From assembly GCA_019633425.1 (NCBI GenBank), contig WSUB01000213.1, positions 1-62,079 on the forward strand: a stretch of 62,079 bases of DNA. The letters are read 5' to 3'. Position 1 is the first letter of the stretch, and each line of letters begins with the position of its first letter. This document shows, piece after piece, positions 46,171-56,242 of this stretch. The stretch is from Tulasnella sp. 424. Lineage: Eukaryota; Basidiomycota; Agaricomycetes; Cantharellales; Tulasnellaceae. The notes beneath the pieces are model-generated. The model had not been told where the DNA came from. It searched no databases and saw nothing but the letters and a program-made list of their open reading frames with translations. The position numbers and the translations under genes are program-made.

Positions 46171-46569
46171 ATGACTGCAGCCCGATCGATCGGTCGGAGG
46201 CTTCATGAGGCGGCGTCCTCGGTTCGTCGGACTTTAGACGCAAATGCGTCTGCGAAGGCGGATATATCACCTCGCCCTAACAATTCAAGTACTCGCGGGC
46301 CGGAGAGGGAGAGTGTCCTCGAGGACTTATGTACCCTGTGAGTATGCCCACGTCGACAGATCTAGACGTAAAAACAGCTGCCGCTGATCCCTGACAGAAG
46401 CCACTTGAGTTCACTCAATTCAAAAGTCTGTAGTCTTAGTAAGGGGAGCATGTCACGATCCTTGCTCCTGTTTGCGCCCTGGAAGTGGAACCTACATGAG
46501 GGGTGGTTTATTCCCTCGCGTTTCTACCTCCACTGTAAGCCCAAACATAATGCTTTGCTCTGGACTTGA
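46171..46569 (+). CDS. Possible two-exon hypothetical protein
   Basis: join(46171..46337,46398..46569), 112 aa if real. The first exon begins with ATG (MTAARSIGRRLHEAASSVRR) and is polar and helical. It ends at a good donor 'gtgagt', with acceptor 'ccctgacag' 60 nt on, in phase. No domain recognised, and the second exon looks less protein-like. It could be the N-terminal exon of a decayed caspase-like gene, whose relatives begin with a similar helical segment. That is a guess. Confidence 0.3.
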
Positions 46570-46729
46570 AATCAAGACTCCAAATGGGGCTATAAGGAGA
46601 TAAATCGAATTTCAGTAATCAATTCCTGGGCGTCACCGCTGCACGTTTTGGCTCCAAGCCCATCTCGCCAAACTGCAGACTGCCCGCGTGAAATTCCACT
46701 TCGTTTTAAAGCGCGATGCACTCACATTT

Positions 46730-47119
46730 AAATTCCGGGTGATGGAATGGAGTATCCCCACGCCTTTAACTCCATCGGTACTCCACAGGTCACAGACCGA
46801 TATTGATGTAGGTCAATTGGCGTACTCCGGTCGAGGTCTTGAGCGGGATCTCCTCCAGCTAGCAAGGACGCCAGCTTGATGTCCAACTCGACAGTTCCCT
46901 GGGACCAGTGACCCAGCTGGTCTGTCCGCACAGCTGTGTATCTAACACAAACACCACTTCATCACCATCGATTATGCAAAGGGCAGACAACTGCGACCAA
47001 TCTATTTCGCCGTTCAGATAGGTATGACGCCAGCCTCTCAACGCGTATCTTTGAGCGACCACAGTCAATGAATTGAACCTTCGAGTCTCGACGATGAATC
47101 GTACTATATCAACGGGCAA
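46730..47119 (-). pseudogene. Possible broken hypothetical gene
   Basis: Two overlapping minus frames read like one protein interrupted near 46930. The upstream frame contains FNSLTVVAQRYALRGWRHTY and DGDEVVFVLDTQLCG. The downstream frame continues TDQLGHWSQGTVELDIKLAS. Both have balanced composition, but neither has a known domain. A short intron or a single frameshift would join them. Function unknown. Confidence 0.3.
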
Positions 47120-48003
47120 TCAAACTTGAAGCACGCTTTTAGGGTAATCTGGCACTATTGGGTCGTCTTGGCCCCCGAATCTTCCACGGTCTGATCAAAA
47201 CAAAATATATTGATCCATCTGGGCCTGGTTGGGGACATCGCGCGAAGAGACCAGCAGGATGGGATGGCCAAGCCTGGTGGAATACCGGTGTCATGCACCT
47301 TTAACACACTATGCTCACGGTAGCCTCATGTCGTCTCCTCGTGCGTATATATATGTATCCGTGCAGGCCAGCCAGACGGGCGGTCGCGACTCAAGCTCCT
47401 TCGCTAGACCTGATGGGGACTAGGGCGTTCTCATACATCGAGCTAGTGGCGACCCAGGCTGCCTGCTCCTGGTTTTTGCTCCCCTGCACAGTCGTTCCCA
47501 CTACCGATCATCATGAATCCACATGCAAAACAATGTCTTATACACTTGGATCTTCAGCAGCCATTCTGAAATGCACAGAGCCAGCCTAAGTGCGCAATAC
47601 GGTGTCTGTGCTGCTTGGCCACGCCTTCTCAGCATTGCGGCCTACCGCTCTGATATCGATCTCATCAGTACTAGGACCATCATAGCCATCATTGAGCGGT
47701 CCACGAACAGGCATGCTGGAATCCTCGGTGGCGTTGAATTGAATGACCTTCGCGAAATGAGATGGCAGCGATCCGGTTGCCGCGTTTCAGGGCTAGATTT
47801 GACGTAATTTGTTGTGACTTTGGCTCACGTCGCGCCGTGCGCGTCCCTCAACCCGCCGCTTTGACGCTAAGTATTCTTGCCCGGCGCGAATGCTTCGCTT
47901 CACTGGAGCGCATTATATACCATCCGGAACGGCATGGTCTCAGCGACTAAGAATGACAAATCTTGTCACCCCTGGGTGGTTATCAGTACTCGAATCTCGC
48001 ATG

Positions 48004-49629
48004 AAGAAATTTCGCATTCCTTTTCTGGATCGCTTCCCTAAGTAGGCCGTAGGTGGTCTTGTAGAAGAAAACCTCCTTCAGTGAGCATGAACACCCAGGT
48101 TCGACGATAGTGCTTGATGGCGTAAATCCAATAGTTGGCCGATTCTTTTCCCACAGTTTGAACCGGTAAGGGTTCGTACACGCTGAATGGTTTGTTGTCC
48201 TTTGACGTCGCTCTCCCTACTCAGGTCTTGCAACCAATATCATTATTATGAGTGCTTCTCCAGTATCTCTCAGCAATGTTTATTCTGACATCGATTCTTA
48301 TTCAGGTTAGTTTATCGTACCCCGGATGTATAGTGCGGGAGGTAATTGTCTGGAACTCAAGGGAACCAAGGACGACTTTGTACTTCTCCTTCGTCATTTC
48401 GACTATGAGTGATCGTGTGACTGAAAACTGCACGTCTACAGCAATCCTTCTCCCATTTCTTTCCAGGCCGTCATAGCGACAACTCTGTCAATTTTACTCT
48501 TCTTAACGACTTTGATGCCGACTTCACCGACTCCACCGGAATCTAAAGAGTAATCCAAAGGGCAGACACAAGTAGAGACACAATAGTGAGCTGAATTACA
48601 TGCGTGGATGCCCTGATTTCATTCTAATGATCGCATAAAGAGGCGTACGATTCAAAGAATCATGCGCACTGCTGAGCCAAACGCCAAGATCGTCTTTTAC
48701 TGTAAGGCGGTTTCCAATCGTGAAAGCTTCGAGACGGTGCTTATTAGCTAAAATAACAGTCGGAGGCCATGGCGAGTACGCTGAAGTAAACGTGAAAGCG
48801 GGAAGGACTACGATTTCCAAGCCATAATCGCTGGGGATGGCCGCAGAATCTACGGGAAAGTATGTATAACACTCAAAGCGGGAAGGAATTTATAGCATTT
48901 ACTAAGTGTCACAAACTGCAGGAACTCCAAGCTTGGTTCTGCGAGGCTCGATATCCATCCACAGTTATCGCGGTAAGCGGTGTCGCCTGATCTCACTTCT
49001 AATGGCGCGCTAACAGACCTCCTCTAGGCTGTCTTTGACGTAGGTCTATTCCTTACGTTATAATCGTACGTGCATGTGCTGACTGAAGCGCTAGGCGTGT
49101 TACAGTGGAGGTTCTCTTGGTACGCTGCCCCTGCTATCTTTTACTTCAACATTGGCTGACGCATCCCTCTTAAAGGTCTTCCTTACACCTATGGCGTCGA
49201 AGGAAGCAGATTTAGTGTCGATAAAGCTCATCACATTAGACTCCCAAACCTAATTGTTCGTCATTGTCTCGGTTTGAGTATCCATCGGCTAACCCTTTTC
49301 GCCTCACCAAATCTCAGATTCAAATCTCGGCTACCCTGCCGAAACAGATTGCCTGGTCTAACAAGTACAAGGATGGATATTACGGGCAGCTGACTCATTC
49401 TTTAGTTCAATACCTTAAAGGTCGGTCTTCTACTGGTTTCTTCTGGTTGTGCAGTTGGAAGCGTCTAATTTCTGTCTCATTAGGCGACAAATCTCACACC
49501 ATTGAAGATCTCGTGGACTATCTTAGCAAGAAGTGCGACCCAAGTGGAAATCAATTGCCTCAAGTATGCTGCTCTCGCAAATATAAGGGATCGATCTCCT
49601 TTTTCAATCTTAAGCCGTTCAAGAAGTAA
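48004..49629 (+). pseudogene. Caspase-like gene, array copy 1 (broken, Cys retained)
   Basis: Exons homologous to the intact copy at 59.4 kb are recognisable in order: a helical start (ATGAAGAAATTT at 48004), ELKGTKDDFVLLLRHFD, SVNFTLLNDFDADF, the GGHGEYAEVN histidine segment, ELQAWFCEARYPS, AVFD, and the active site DACYSGGSLG by splicing. LPYTYGVEGSR and the C-terminal SATLPKQIAWSNK … YYGQLTHSLVQYLK … TIEDLVDYL follow. Lesions: two donors read AT instead of GT (48248 and 48405), a TAA at 48544..48546, and a frameshift after GGHGEYAEVN. Peptidase C14 fold by motif order. Catalytic His and Cys are both still encoded, but the gene cannot give a full-length protein. Confidence 0.75.
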
Positions 49630-51000
49630 GATTCTGTTTTAGTCGATGTACTATTTATATCTACCTCGTCTGCTCATCTCTGCGGTAACGAGGTAATGGC
49701 CGGCTACCCGGGGCCAAGCGTCTTGGGGGCAGGGTATGCGGAGTGGAAACTGTTGCCGACTCCTCTGTTGCTCACTTGTTGGACTTCTTGAAATTTACAC
49801 TGCTTCAAACAAAGGCTTTGAGGCCTTTTGGAAAGTTTGTAGAGAGCCGGCATCGATGCCGGGTCTTTGACCCCGGGTAGAACTCCAAACACGATCGCTG
49901 TCGACCCCGGCCACGACCGATTTGCCTTACGAAATGGCCTGTGTGAGGCTTGATCGGAAACCAGGGGCATATGCCACGCTCAAAGCGGTTCGCGGCCCCT
50001 GATGGAAGCGGCCGGAGAGGAATGGGCACAAGCCGTGTGTAGGGTGGCGCTTTGAACTTCAATGAACAGTCGGGAGTGGAGTAGTAGACTATCACAACAG
50101 ATATAGATTTAGAAGGGACCTATTCCAACCAAGTCTTCTCTGGTATATCGATGGAACATCACCCTGTTCACTTGAACTCCTCCTGAGATGTCAAACCAGA
50201 CGGCCGGTGGCTGGAACGTGCACATCCGGGAAGCATCAGGCTCGCACCCGGGGGTGTGGGCATATGCGGCGGAGTAGGTACGCCGGCTCGGGGACATAGC
50301 GGAGTAACATCCCGTTTGAACCTCGACCCTTCCTCTTCCTTCAGCGTACAGGCCCTCTCAAATCTTCAAATCGACTGGCCTCTCGGCAAATTTTCAACCC
50401 ACCAGCCATCCCATGCATGTACCGACCGGTGAGGAGAGGTGCTTCCTGGCTCCTTCGGTGAGTACATCGCCTATACTCGTGGGTGCACTACTAACGCAGT
50501 GTGCTTATGCATCCGGCTCTCCAACAGTAATATTAAATACAACCAGGCACCAGAAGCACGCAATGCGGGTGCCTCTTCGCCTCGGTCAAGCCACCCCAGC
50601 GCTGTCTCTCGATCCAATCGCGGCCACGACCGACCGATCACTGAACGGGTCACGAACACATCATTACTGTGGATGTTAAAGGCGTGTACTGGGCAGCCGA
50701 GCTTTGAAGACGAGGGGGCAGCTATCCAGTGCTGAAATATATTCCTTATCAGGCAAGATATTACCTAATTTGTCGCGAGTTGCCCGTTTACCTCCCCCTG
50801 TCAGCATTCCCCTCAATCGACCATATCACGTGGCAGTTATCTTGAATAAGCACGCAGCACGAGATTTCCACCTCAGTTCAGGACATTATATAGCCCGTTA
50901 ACCGTGGACAAATCTCTTCACGAAGATACCCAACACCACCTTCGGTGAGTCCTCCAATTCCTAGCTTGGATGACAACGCTGACGGGCGATGAGCGACCGG
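49630..51000. other. Spacer with first copy of a triplicated block
   Basis: Positions 49938-50297 are a repeat block (see 55441-56040). On the minus strand its end encodes PAVWFDISGGVQVNRVMFHR. From 50.85 to 51.1 kb, pieces resemble the N-terminal exons and introns of the caspase-like genes ('ggatgacaacgctgacgggcgatgagcg', 'cccgattttcttccgcag'), so an extra decayed N-terminal half lies here. No intact gene. Confidence 0.45.
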
Positions 51001-51191
51001 TAGTTGGCCCGATTTTCTTCCGCAGTTGGAAAACTCTTCCTTTCCAGACCAGAGAGAGCTAGATCACTGCTTCAAGGATCACCCCACTGTAACACCGCTC
51101 TTTCTTCTCAAGCTCTGACTGCGCCTGCCTTCGGCGATCGACAGCGCCGCTTGCTCTTACTCCGTGGCTCTCAGCACCAACCACAGACAAC

Positions 51192-52889
51192 ATGAAGAAG
51201 TCCGGCACTTACTTGATTCGTACTCTAGAGCGTTTCTCTGAGCAGGTCTCAGATGGCCTCGCAGAAGGAAAACGCCGCCTTTGGTGAGCCCTGCAGTACG
51301 AGGTTAGATGACGGTGCTAAGGATGACGGCGTATAAAAAAATGATAGCCAATTACCGGTTGCAGTGGGCTCAACCTTTTCCAGAATATTTCAGATACATC
51401 CTCTCCAAACTGGTAAGCGTTAGAGCGCTACCTCATGGGATCATTCTACTTTAACGCCGTTCCTGCTTTTCAGGCAACATGACCAATATCGTTATTGTGC
51501 GTGATTCCTACTATTGGTCAACGATATTTAACTCAAATTTTACTTGTATCTAGACTAGCTTATCATACACCAGGGTGTACCATGCTCAACACAATCACGC
51601 TCTGGAACTCAAAGGAACTACGTTCGACTTTGAGCTTCTTCTTCGTCATTTCGACTGTGAGTAACGGGTTTACTCAGTGCTTTACGTATTTAACAACACC
51701 CCTCTCTTTCTTTACAGATTGTCATAAAGGGAATTCTGTCAATTTCACCCTCCTTAACGACTTTGATGTCGATTTCACCGACTCCTCCGGAGTTCAAAAA
51801 GTAATTCCAAAGGCCGACACAAGTCGAGACTCGATATTCAGTCCAAATAAACTTTTGGGATGCCCCATTCAATTCTGACATTCCCACGAAAGAGGTGTAC
51901 AATTCAAAAGATTATGCGTACCGCCGAGCGGAACGCCAAGATCGTCTTTTTGTGTAAGTCGGTTTCGAACCATAAAGGCTCCGCGACGATACTTACTTGC
52001 TAAATAATAGTTGGTGGTCATGGCGAGTATGCGGAAACAAACGTGATAGGCGGTGACAGTGGAGACGACTGCGATTTCCAAACCATAATCGCGGGCGATG
52101 GCCGAAGAATCTATGGACAGGTGTGTATGACCCCTAGGGAAGAGGAGATTTGTACCACGTACTTAATGTCACCCACGGCAGGAACTCCGATCTTGGTTCT
52201 GCGATGCCCGCTATCCATCCATATCCGTCATGGTAAGCGATGTCGTCTCGCTTCACTTCATAAGGCATGCTAAAGGCCCTCCCCCAGACTGTCTTTGACG
52301 TAGGTCTATCTTTTAAGTTATACTTTATTCGTGCATGTGCTAACTACAGCCCTAGACATGTTGCAGTGGAGGATCTCTTGGTGCGCTTCCCCTGCTTCTT
52401 CTTTGAGTACAAATTCGGCTAACACGTCGCCCTAAAAGGCCTTCCTTACACTTACTACGTCGAAGAAAGCAGCGTTAAAGTCATCAAAGCTTCTCGTACC
52501 AGGGTCCGAATCCCGATGGTTCGCTGTTGTCCTTGTTCGGACGTTCAGCGGCTAACTTTCTATGCCTCGTCAATGCACAGGTCCAAATATCGGCAACCCA
52601 ACCGTATTAAATCGCCTGGTCTAATACATTTGAAGATGGATATTACGGGCAGTTGACTTATTCCTTAGTTCAATATCTCAGAGGTCGGTCTTCTACCGGT
52701 TTCTTCTGTTTGTGTAGTTCTAGGCGTTTACCCTCGGCCTCATCAGGTAACGAGAGACCTACCATTGAAGGTCTCGTTGATCATCTTGCCAAGACGTGCA
52801 ACCCCGAGAGGGATCAATTGCCTCAAGTATGCTGCTCCCATAAACTCAAGGGAGGGTTTTCCCTTTTCAAGCTGCCGACCATGATGTAG
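51192..52889 (+). pseudogene. Caspase-like gene, array copy 2 (nearly intact, nonsense mutation)
   Basis: The exon order of the intact copy is visible: helical start (MKKSGTYLIRTLERFSEQ), NMTNIVI, LELKGTTFDFELLLRHFD, YCHKGNSVNFTLLNDFDVDF, and CTIQKIMRTAERNAKIVFL. These are followed by FGGHGEYAETN with the histidine, GDDCDFQTIIAGDGRRIYGQ, ELRSWFCDARYPSISV, TVFD, active site DTCCSGGSLG, LPYTYYVEESS and the C-terminal YYGQLTYSLVQYLR … TIEGLVDHL. Lesions: the donor after 'RDSI' is lost (TT at 51837), a TAA at 52608..52610 falls in the C-terminal subunit, and the 5' exons do not join in phase. Cys and His codons are intact. Confidence 0.75.
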
Positions 52890-52914
52890 GATTGTATTTC
52901 CAAGACCTATCGCT

Positions 52915-53563
52915 GCGAACTGCAAGGCCCCAGGCATCGGTTCTGCGATATACGCTATTCATCTATATCTGCCACGGTAAGCGGAGTCGTCCCACCTCAT
53001 CTCTTGTGGAGTGCTAAAGTCCTCCTCCTGACTTTCTTTGACGTAGGTTTAGATTTTAAGTCATAACTCCACGCGCATGTGCATACTGAAGCCTCAGGTG
53101 TGTCACAGCGGAGAATCCCTGTTTGACTTCAACGTTGTCTGACATGTCACTCTTAAGGCCCCCCCCCTTCTACTTATAACGCCAAGGGAAGCCGGATTAA
53201 GGCATCCAAACCTTCTTGCCTCGTGTCCCAATACCAATGGCCAGCTATTGTCCCAGTTTGAATATCCAATCAAAGCCTCGTCTGACATGCCTCGTCGATG
53301 CCAAGATCCGAATATCTGCGGCCCAGCCAAATCGACTGGCCTCGTCTAACGAGTTTGACGTTGGATATTACGGCCGGTTGACTCATTCCTTGGCCTCAAA
53401 GGTCGGGACGCAATAACCAACTTATTCTGTTCCAAGTGTCTAATTTCGGTCTCGGCAGGTGACAGACCTGAGACCATTGAAGGTCTCGTTGATTATCTTA
53501 GCAAACCGTACGACCCTAGTGGAGCTCAATTGCCTCAAGTATGCTGCTCCTACAAAGTTTAAG
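52915..53563 (+). pseudogene. Caspase-like gene fragment, array copy 3 (C-terminal half)
   Basis: Starts within the exon equivalent to 'ELRSWFCDARYPS' (here FCDIRYSSISAT). By splicing it gives TFFD plus DVCHSGES, the most canonical active-site sequence in the array. It continues with ISAAQPNRLASSNEF, YYGRLTHSLA, TIEGLVDYLSK and QLPQVCCSYK. The whole N-terminal half with the histidine is missing, and copy 2 ends only 26 bp upstream. An unequal-crossover product is likely. Confidence 0.7.
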
Positions 53564-54141
53564 GACGAGTCTCCCTTTTCTCGCTGCGCTCTGGTTCCGA
53601 AAGTCTTCCGGCTGATTCCCGAAGTACGGATAAGGATTCGGTCTTCACTGTGAACCCCCAGACAGGAAAAGTTGTAAGGTCTGGCAGTTAGAAAAATAAC
53701 CGCCAGCCTCTAATATTCTCACCATGCCATGTCACCTCTTACAGTCTCACTGTCACCAGGAGTTTCCTTAAAAAAATAACAGTATTTTGCAACAGATTCC
53801 CGGGGTGGACATTTGGGTCACCGGGCCGGCTTTTATGCTAAATACCCATAAAGCGTAGACATTTTTCCCCATCCACCTGTTATTTCTTTACCCTTAGGCT
53901 TCGGTAATCATCTTTTGGTCAGTCTCAAATTCTTGGTCACACGCGAATCACGCCAGCGAGAAATATGAGGTGCAACGACGGTACGATTAGGGATATGCCA
54001 GTACTAGTAAAAATAGGAAAAGAGCGAAAAACGAAAGGAAAACGCCAACTCCCTTGCGCAACACGCCGGCACAGCACTCACTTTGCATGACATCCCTCCC
54101 CCTCCTCCTTCCCGCTCACCTGGAGGTTGAGGACCGATGCG
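53564..54141. other. Intergenic, nothing recognised
   Basis: Pyrimidine-rich and A-rich stretches ('ttaaaaaaataacag'), no frame of note, no repeat with the rest of the window that I can see. Confidence 0.4.
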
Positions 54142-54442
54142 TCAGGCAGCGACGGATTGGCAGTCGAGTTCTTCTCCTTGTAAGTTGTGTAGATTAACGG
54201 CCGTAACCTTGTCCTTCTCAAGAAATTCTATATGGGCTAAATAAAGGGAAGGGCTAAGTATGATGGGTGAAGAGCTTGGGTCAGGAACTCACCGGCAAGG
54301 GCTGACTGGCTTGCTTCGGATGCGGCATGAGCATTGGTGGGTGACAACAAGCCAGTGGCAACGGCGCAAGAGACACCAAGGGCGGCCGCGGTCAGCCACC
54401 TGCATGGGATGAAGCGAACCAACGCGCCCGTCGTCACCCTCT
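54142..54442 (-). CDS. Possible small secreted or mitochondrial protein
   Basis: complement(join(54142..54236,54293..~54442)). The upstream exon encodes a signal-like segment, RFIPCRWLTAAALGVSCAVA followed by TGLLSPTNAHA, with an A-H-A site just before ASEASQSALA. A good donor 'gtgagt' and acceptor 'ttatttag' join it in phase to HIEFLEKDKVTAVNLHNLQG and a stop. No in-frame ATG lies close upstream (TAA precedes), so a first exon must be further right or the start is not real. The product would be a short protein of unknown function. It faces the gene at 54447 head to head. Confidence 0.35.
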
Positions 54443-54446
54443 TTTA

Positions 54447-54801
54447 GATGCACCGAACCGAACGGCGGATTTGTCCGCAGCGCGGCTAAGACGGGCAGCG
54501 ACAGTACCGACGATCCCCACACCAATGGGCGAGGTTCAGGTTCCGGACGTGACTGGAATCACCAACGCAGTCGACACACCTCTCAAAGATCGTCTTGGAT
54601 ACCTTGCAGCGGATCCCCAAAATCGGCCCAATAGTAAGTTACTAGCGTTGTTGAGGTAGAAAAGTGCTTACAATTTTTGCATTTTCAAGGCAAACAGTTT
54701 AACGCCGCCGTTGAGGGATTGGCTGCATGCCTTCGCGAAGTCGAACGAGAGAATGCCACATCTCGTCGTCGGGTGAAGGAGTTGGAGAGAGAGCTCGAGA
54801 G
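54447..54801 (+). CDS. Possible coiled-coil protein (partial)
   Basis: Two exons, about 54447..54633 and 54690..54801, joined in phase by an intron 'gtaagt…ttcaag'. The protein reads LSAARLRRAATVPTIPTPMG, VPDVTGITNAVDTPLKDRLG, QFNAAVEGLAACLREVEREN, then a charged heptad-like end (RRRVKELERELER). The first safe ATG lies at MGEVQVPD. A possible donor follows at 54802, so more exons may exist to the right. Not recognised as a family. Coding style is convincing but the ends are not. Confidence 0.4.
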
Positions 54802-54879
54802 GTGTGTTGGGTCGGTTGAGAAAGAAAGATTTGAGAATCCTCTCACGTCGAGTATGCCATGTTCGACGAACCTTTAACT

Positions 54880-55440
54880 TTCTCGTCAGCCTCCTCAACC
54901 CAACTATCCAGCAATGCGATGCAGTACCCACCTCCCCCTCCCCATCTTCCCTCTCACTAGATGTATCCTGCATATATGACTCGTCCGGGCTACTAGAATT
55001 CGACAACCCTAAGTGCAATCCTTCGCTTATTTATATGGCCTTGGACTGACGTGTTCCGCCGATCCCCAGGTTCGCTTAGCCTTGCCGGCATGCCGCCATC
55101 TCGCGGAAAGTGGGTATTTGTTCAACGCTTGGGCGCAATCGAACATGCGTCATTTGTCGATTAGTCGGGCCGGTCTATAGTTGATGTTTGTTAGACTTTA
55201 CCAGATCAGGCTTTTTTGTGTGTGCCACTGTAATTACATTTCCGCTGTAGTTTTAGGAAATTGACCGAGCGCGCGTCGCGTCTCCAACCCGGAATATAAT
55301 ATAACAGTGCCACGCGCAAAAGGGATTTTTTTCTTCTAACCCGTACAACTTTCCCAGGGGCAAGTCTCACAGTGCTTGAAGTGTCCTCCTCTATTTTAAA
55401 TGAATATAACAAAGAGTCTATCCCTAAGCAATTATAAAAA
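54880..55440. other. Intergenic, nothing recognised
   Basis: No domain-bearing frame, repeat or RNA gene seen between the coiled-coil candidate and the repeat block at 55441. Confidence 0.35.
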
Positions 55441-56040
55441 TGGCCTGCGCGAGACTTGATTGGAAACCAGGGGTATCTGCCACGGCGAAATAGGCGACCA
55501 CCATCTTTGCTAGCGTGAAAGGCAATCGGACGCTCATGCGGGAACTGTCAGCCGCGATACTGATTTGTTTGTGAATGCACTCGGACGATGGGTTCTCTGT
55601 GGGTGGGACGCTAACGTCGTCCATAACGACTTGGACGACCTCAAACGATCACGCAACTCACCAAAGGAATAGCTCGGGGAAGCATCGATCGTAATATGGG
55701 GCCTCCAGGGACAGGGGGTCTCCGCGGCCCCCTGACGGATGCGGCCGGGAAATAGTGGGCGCAAGGCGTGGGTCAACTGGCGCGACTAACTTCCTACATG
55801 ATACGGAAGGAGAGTAGTTGCCTGTAACAGCAGATATAAGTGTATGGTACACCCCTTTCAATCAAGTCTTCTCTGGTATATCGGTAGAACATCACCCTGT
55901 CAACTTGCCCTCCTCCTGGGAGGTCAACCCAGACGGCCCGGAGGTTCACGCCAGCCCGGGAAGAGTCACCAGCGCAGCGGAAGCTAGAGACGGGCTCGAT
56001 TGTGAACACGCTCAGACTATGGAAATGTTTGTTGGCGGGA
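55441..56040. repeat. Triplicated block, copy 2
   Basis: Homologous to 49938-50297 and to 61352-62079. Shared parts are the start ('gcgcgagacttgattggaaaccagggg'), the middle ('actgatttgtttgtgaa', 'gacttggacgacctcaaacgat') and the end ('aagtcttctctggtatatcg', 'aacatcaccctgt'). Read on the minus strand, the end encodes AVWVDLPGGGQVDRVMFYRY then TRED. This segment is conserved at protein level in all three copies, so it is likely a relic or exon of a protein gene. The gene itself is not recognised. Confidence 0.55.
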
Positions 56041-56242
56041 CGCTAACGACAACCTCAAATGATCCTGCAGCGGATGAGGTACTGTACAAAAAGTAACTAG
56101 CACAAAAAGTAACTAGCGCAAGGAGACATGAAATGACAGAGCTTCAGAAATAGTTTACAGTGCTGGGTAGAGAGGGAAAATGAACATTTCGTCGACGGGA
56201 AGGGATTATGAATAGGAAGCTGGGGTGTACGGCTGCGTCAGG

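Larger units (their letters stand above)
45321..48000. other. Region with two weak gene candidates
   Basis: Apart from the candidates at 46171-46569 and 46730-47119, frames here are short and unrecognised. About 45.35-46.05 kb has overlapping plus-strand frames of 106 and 126 codons with no domain and no splice support. 47.2-48.0 kb has nothing I can name. Confidence 0.35.
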
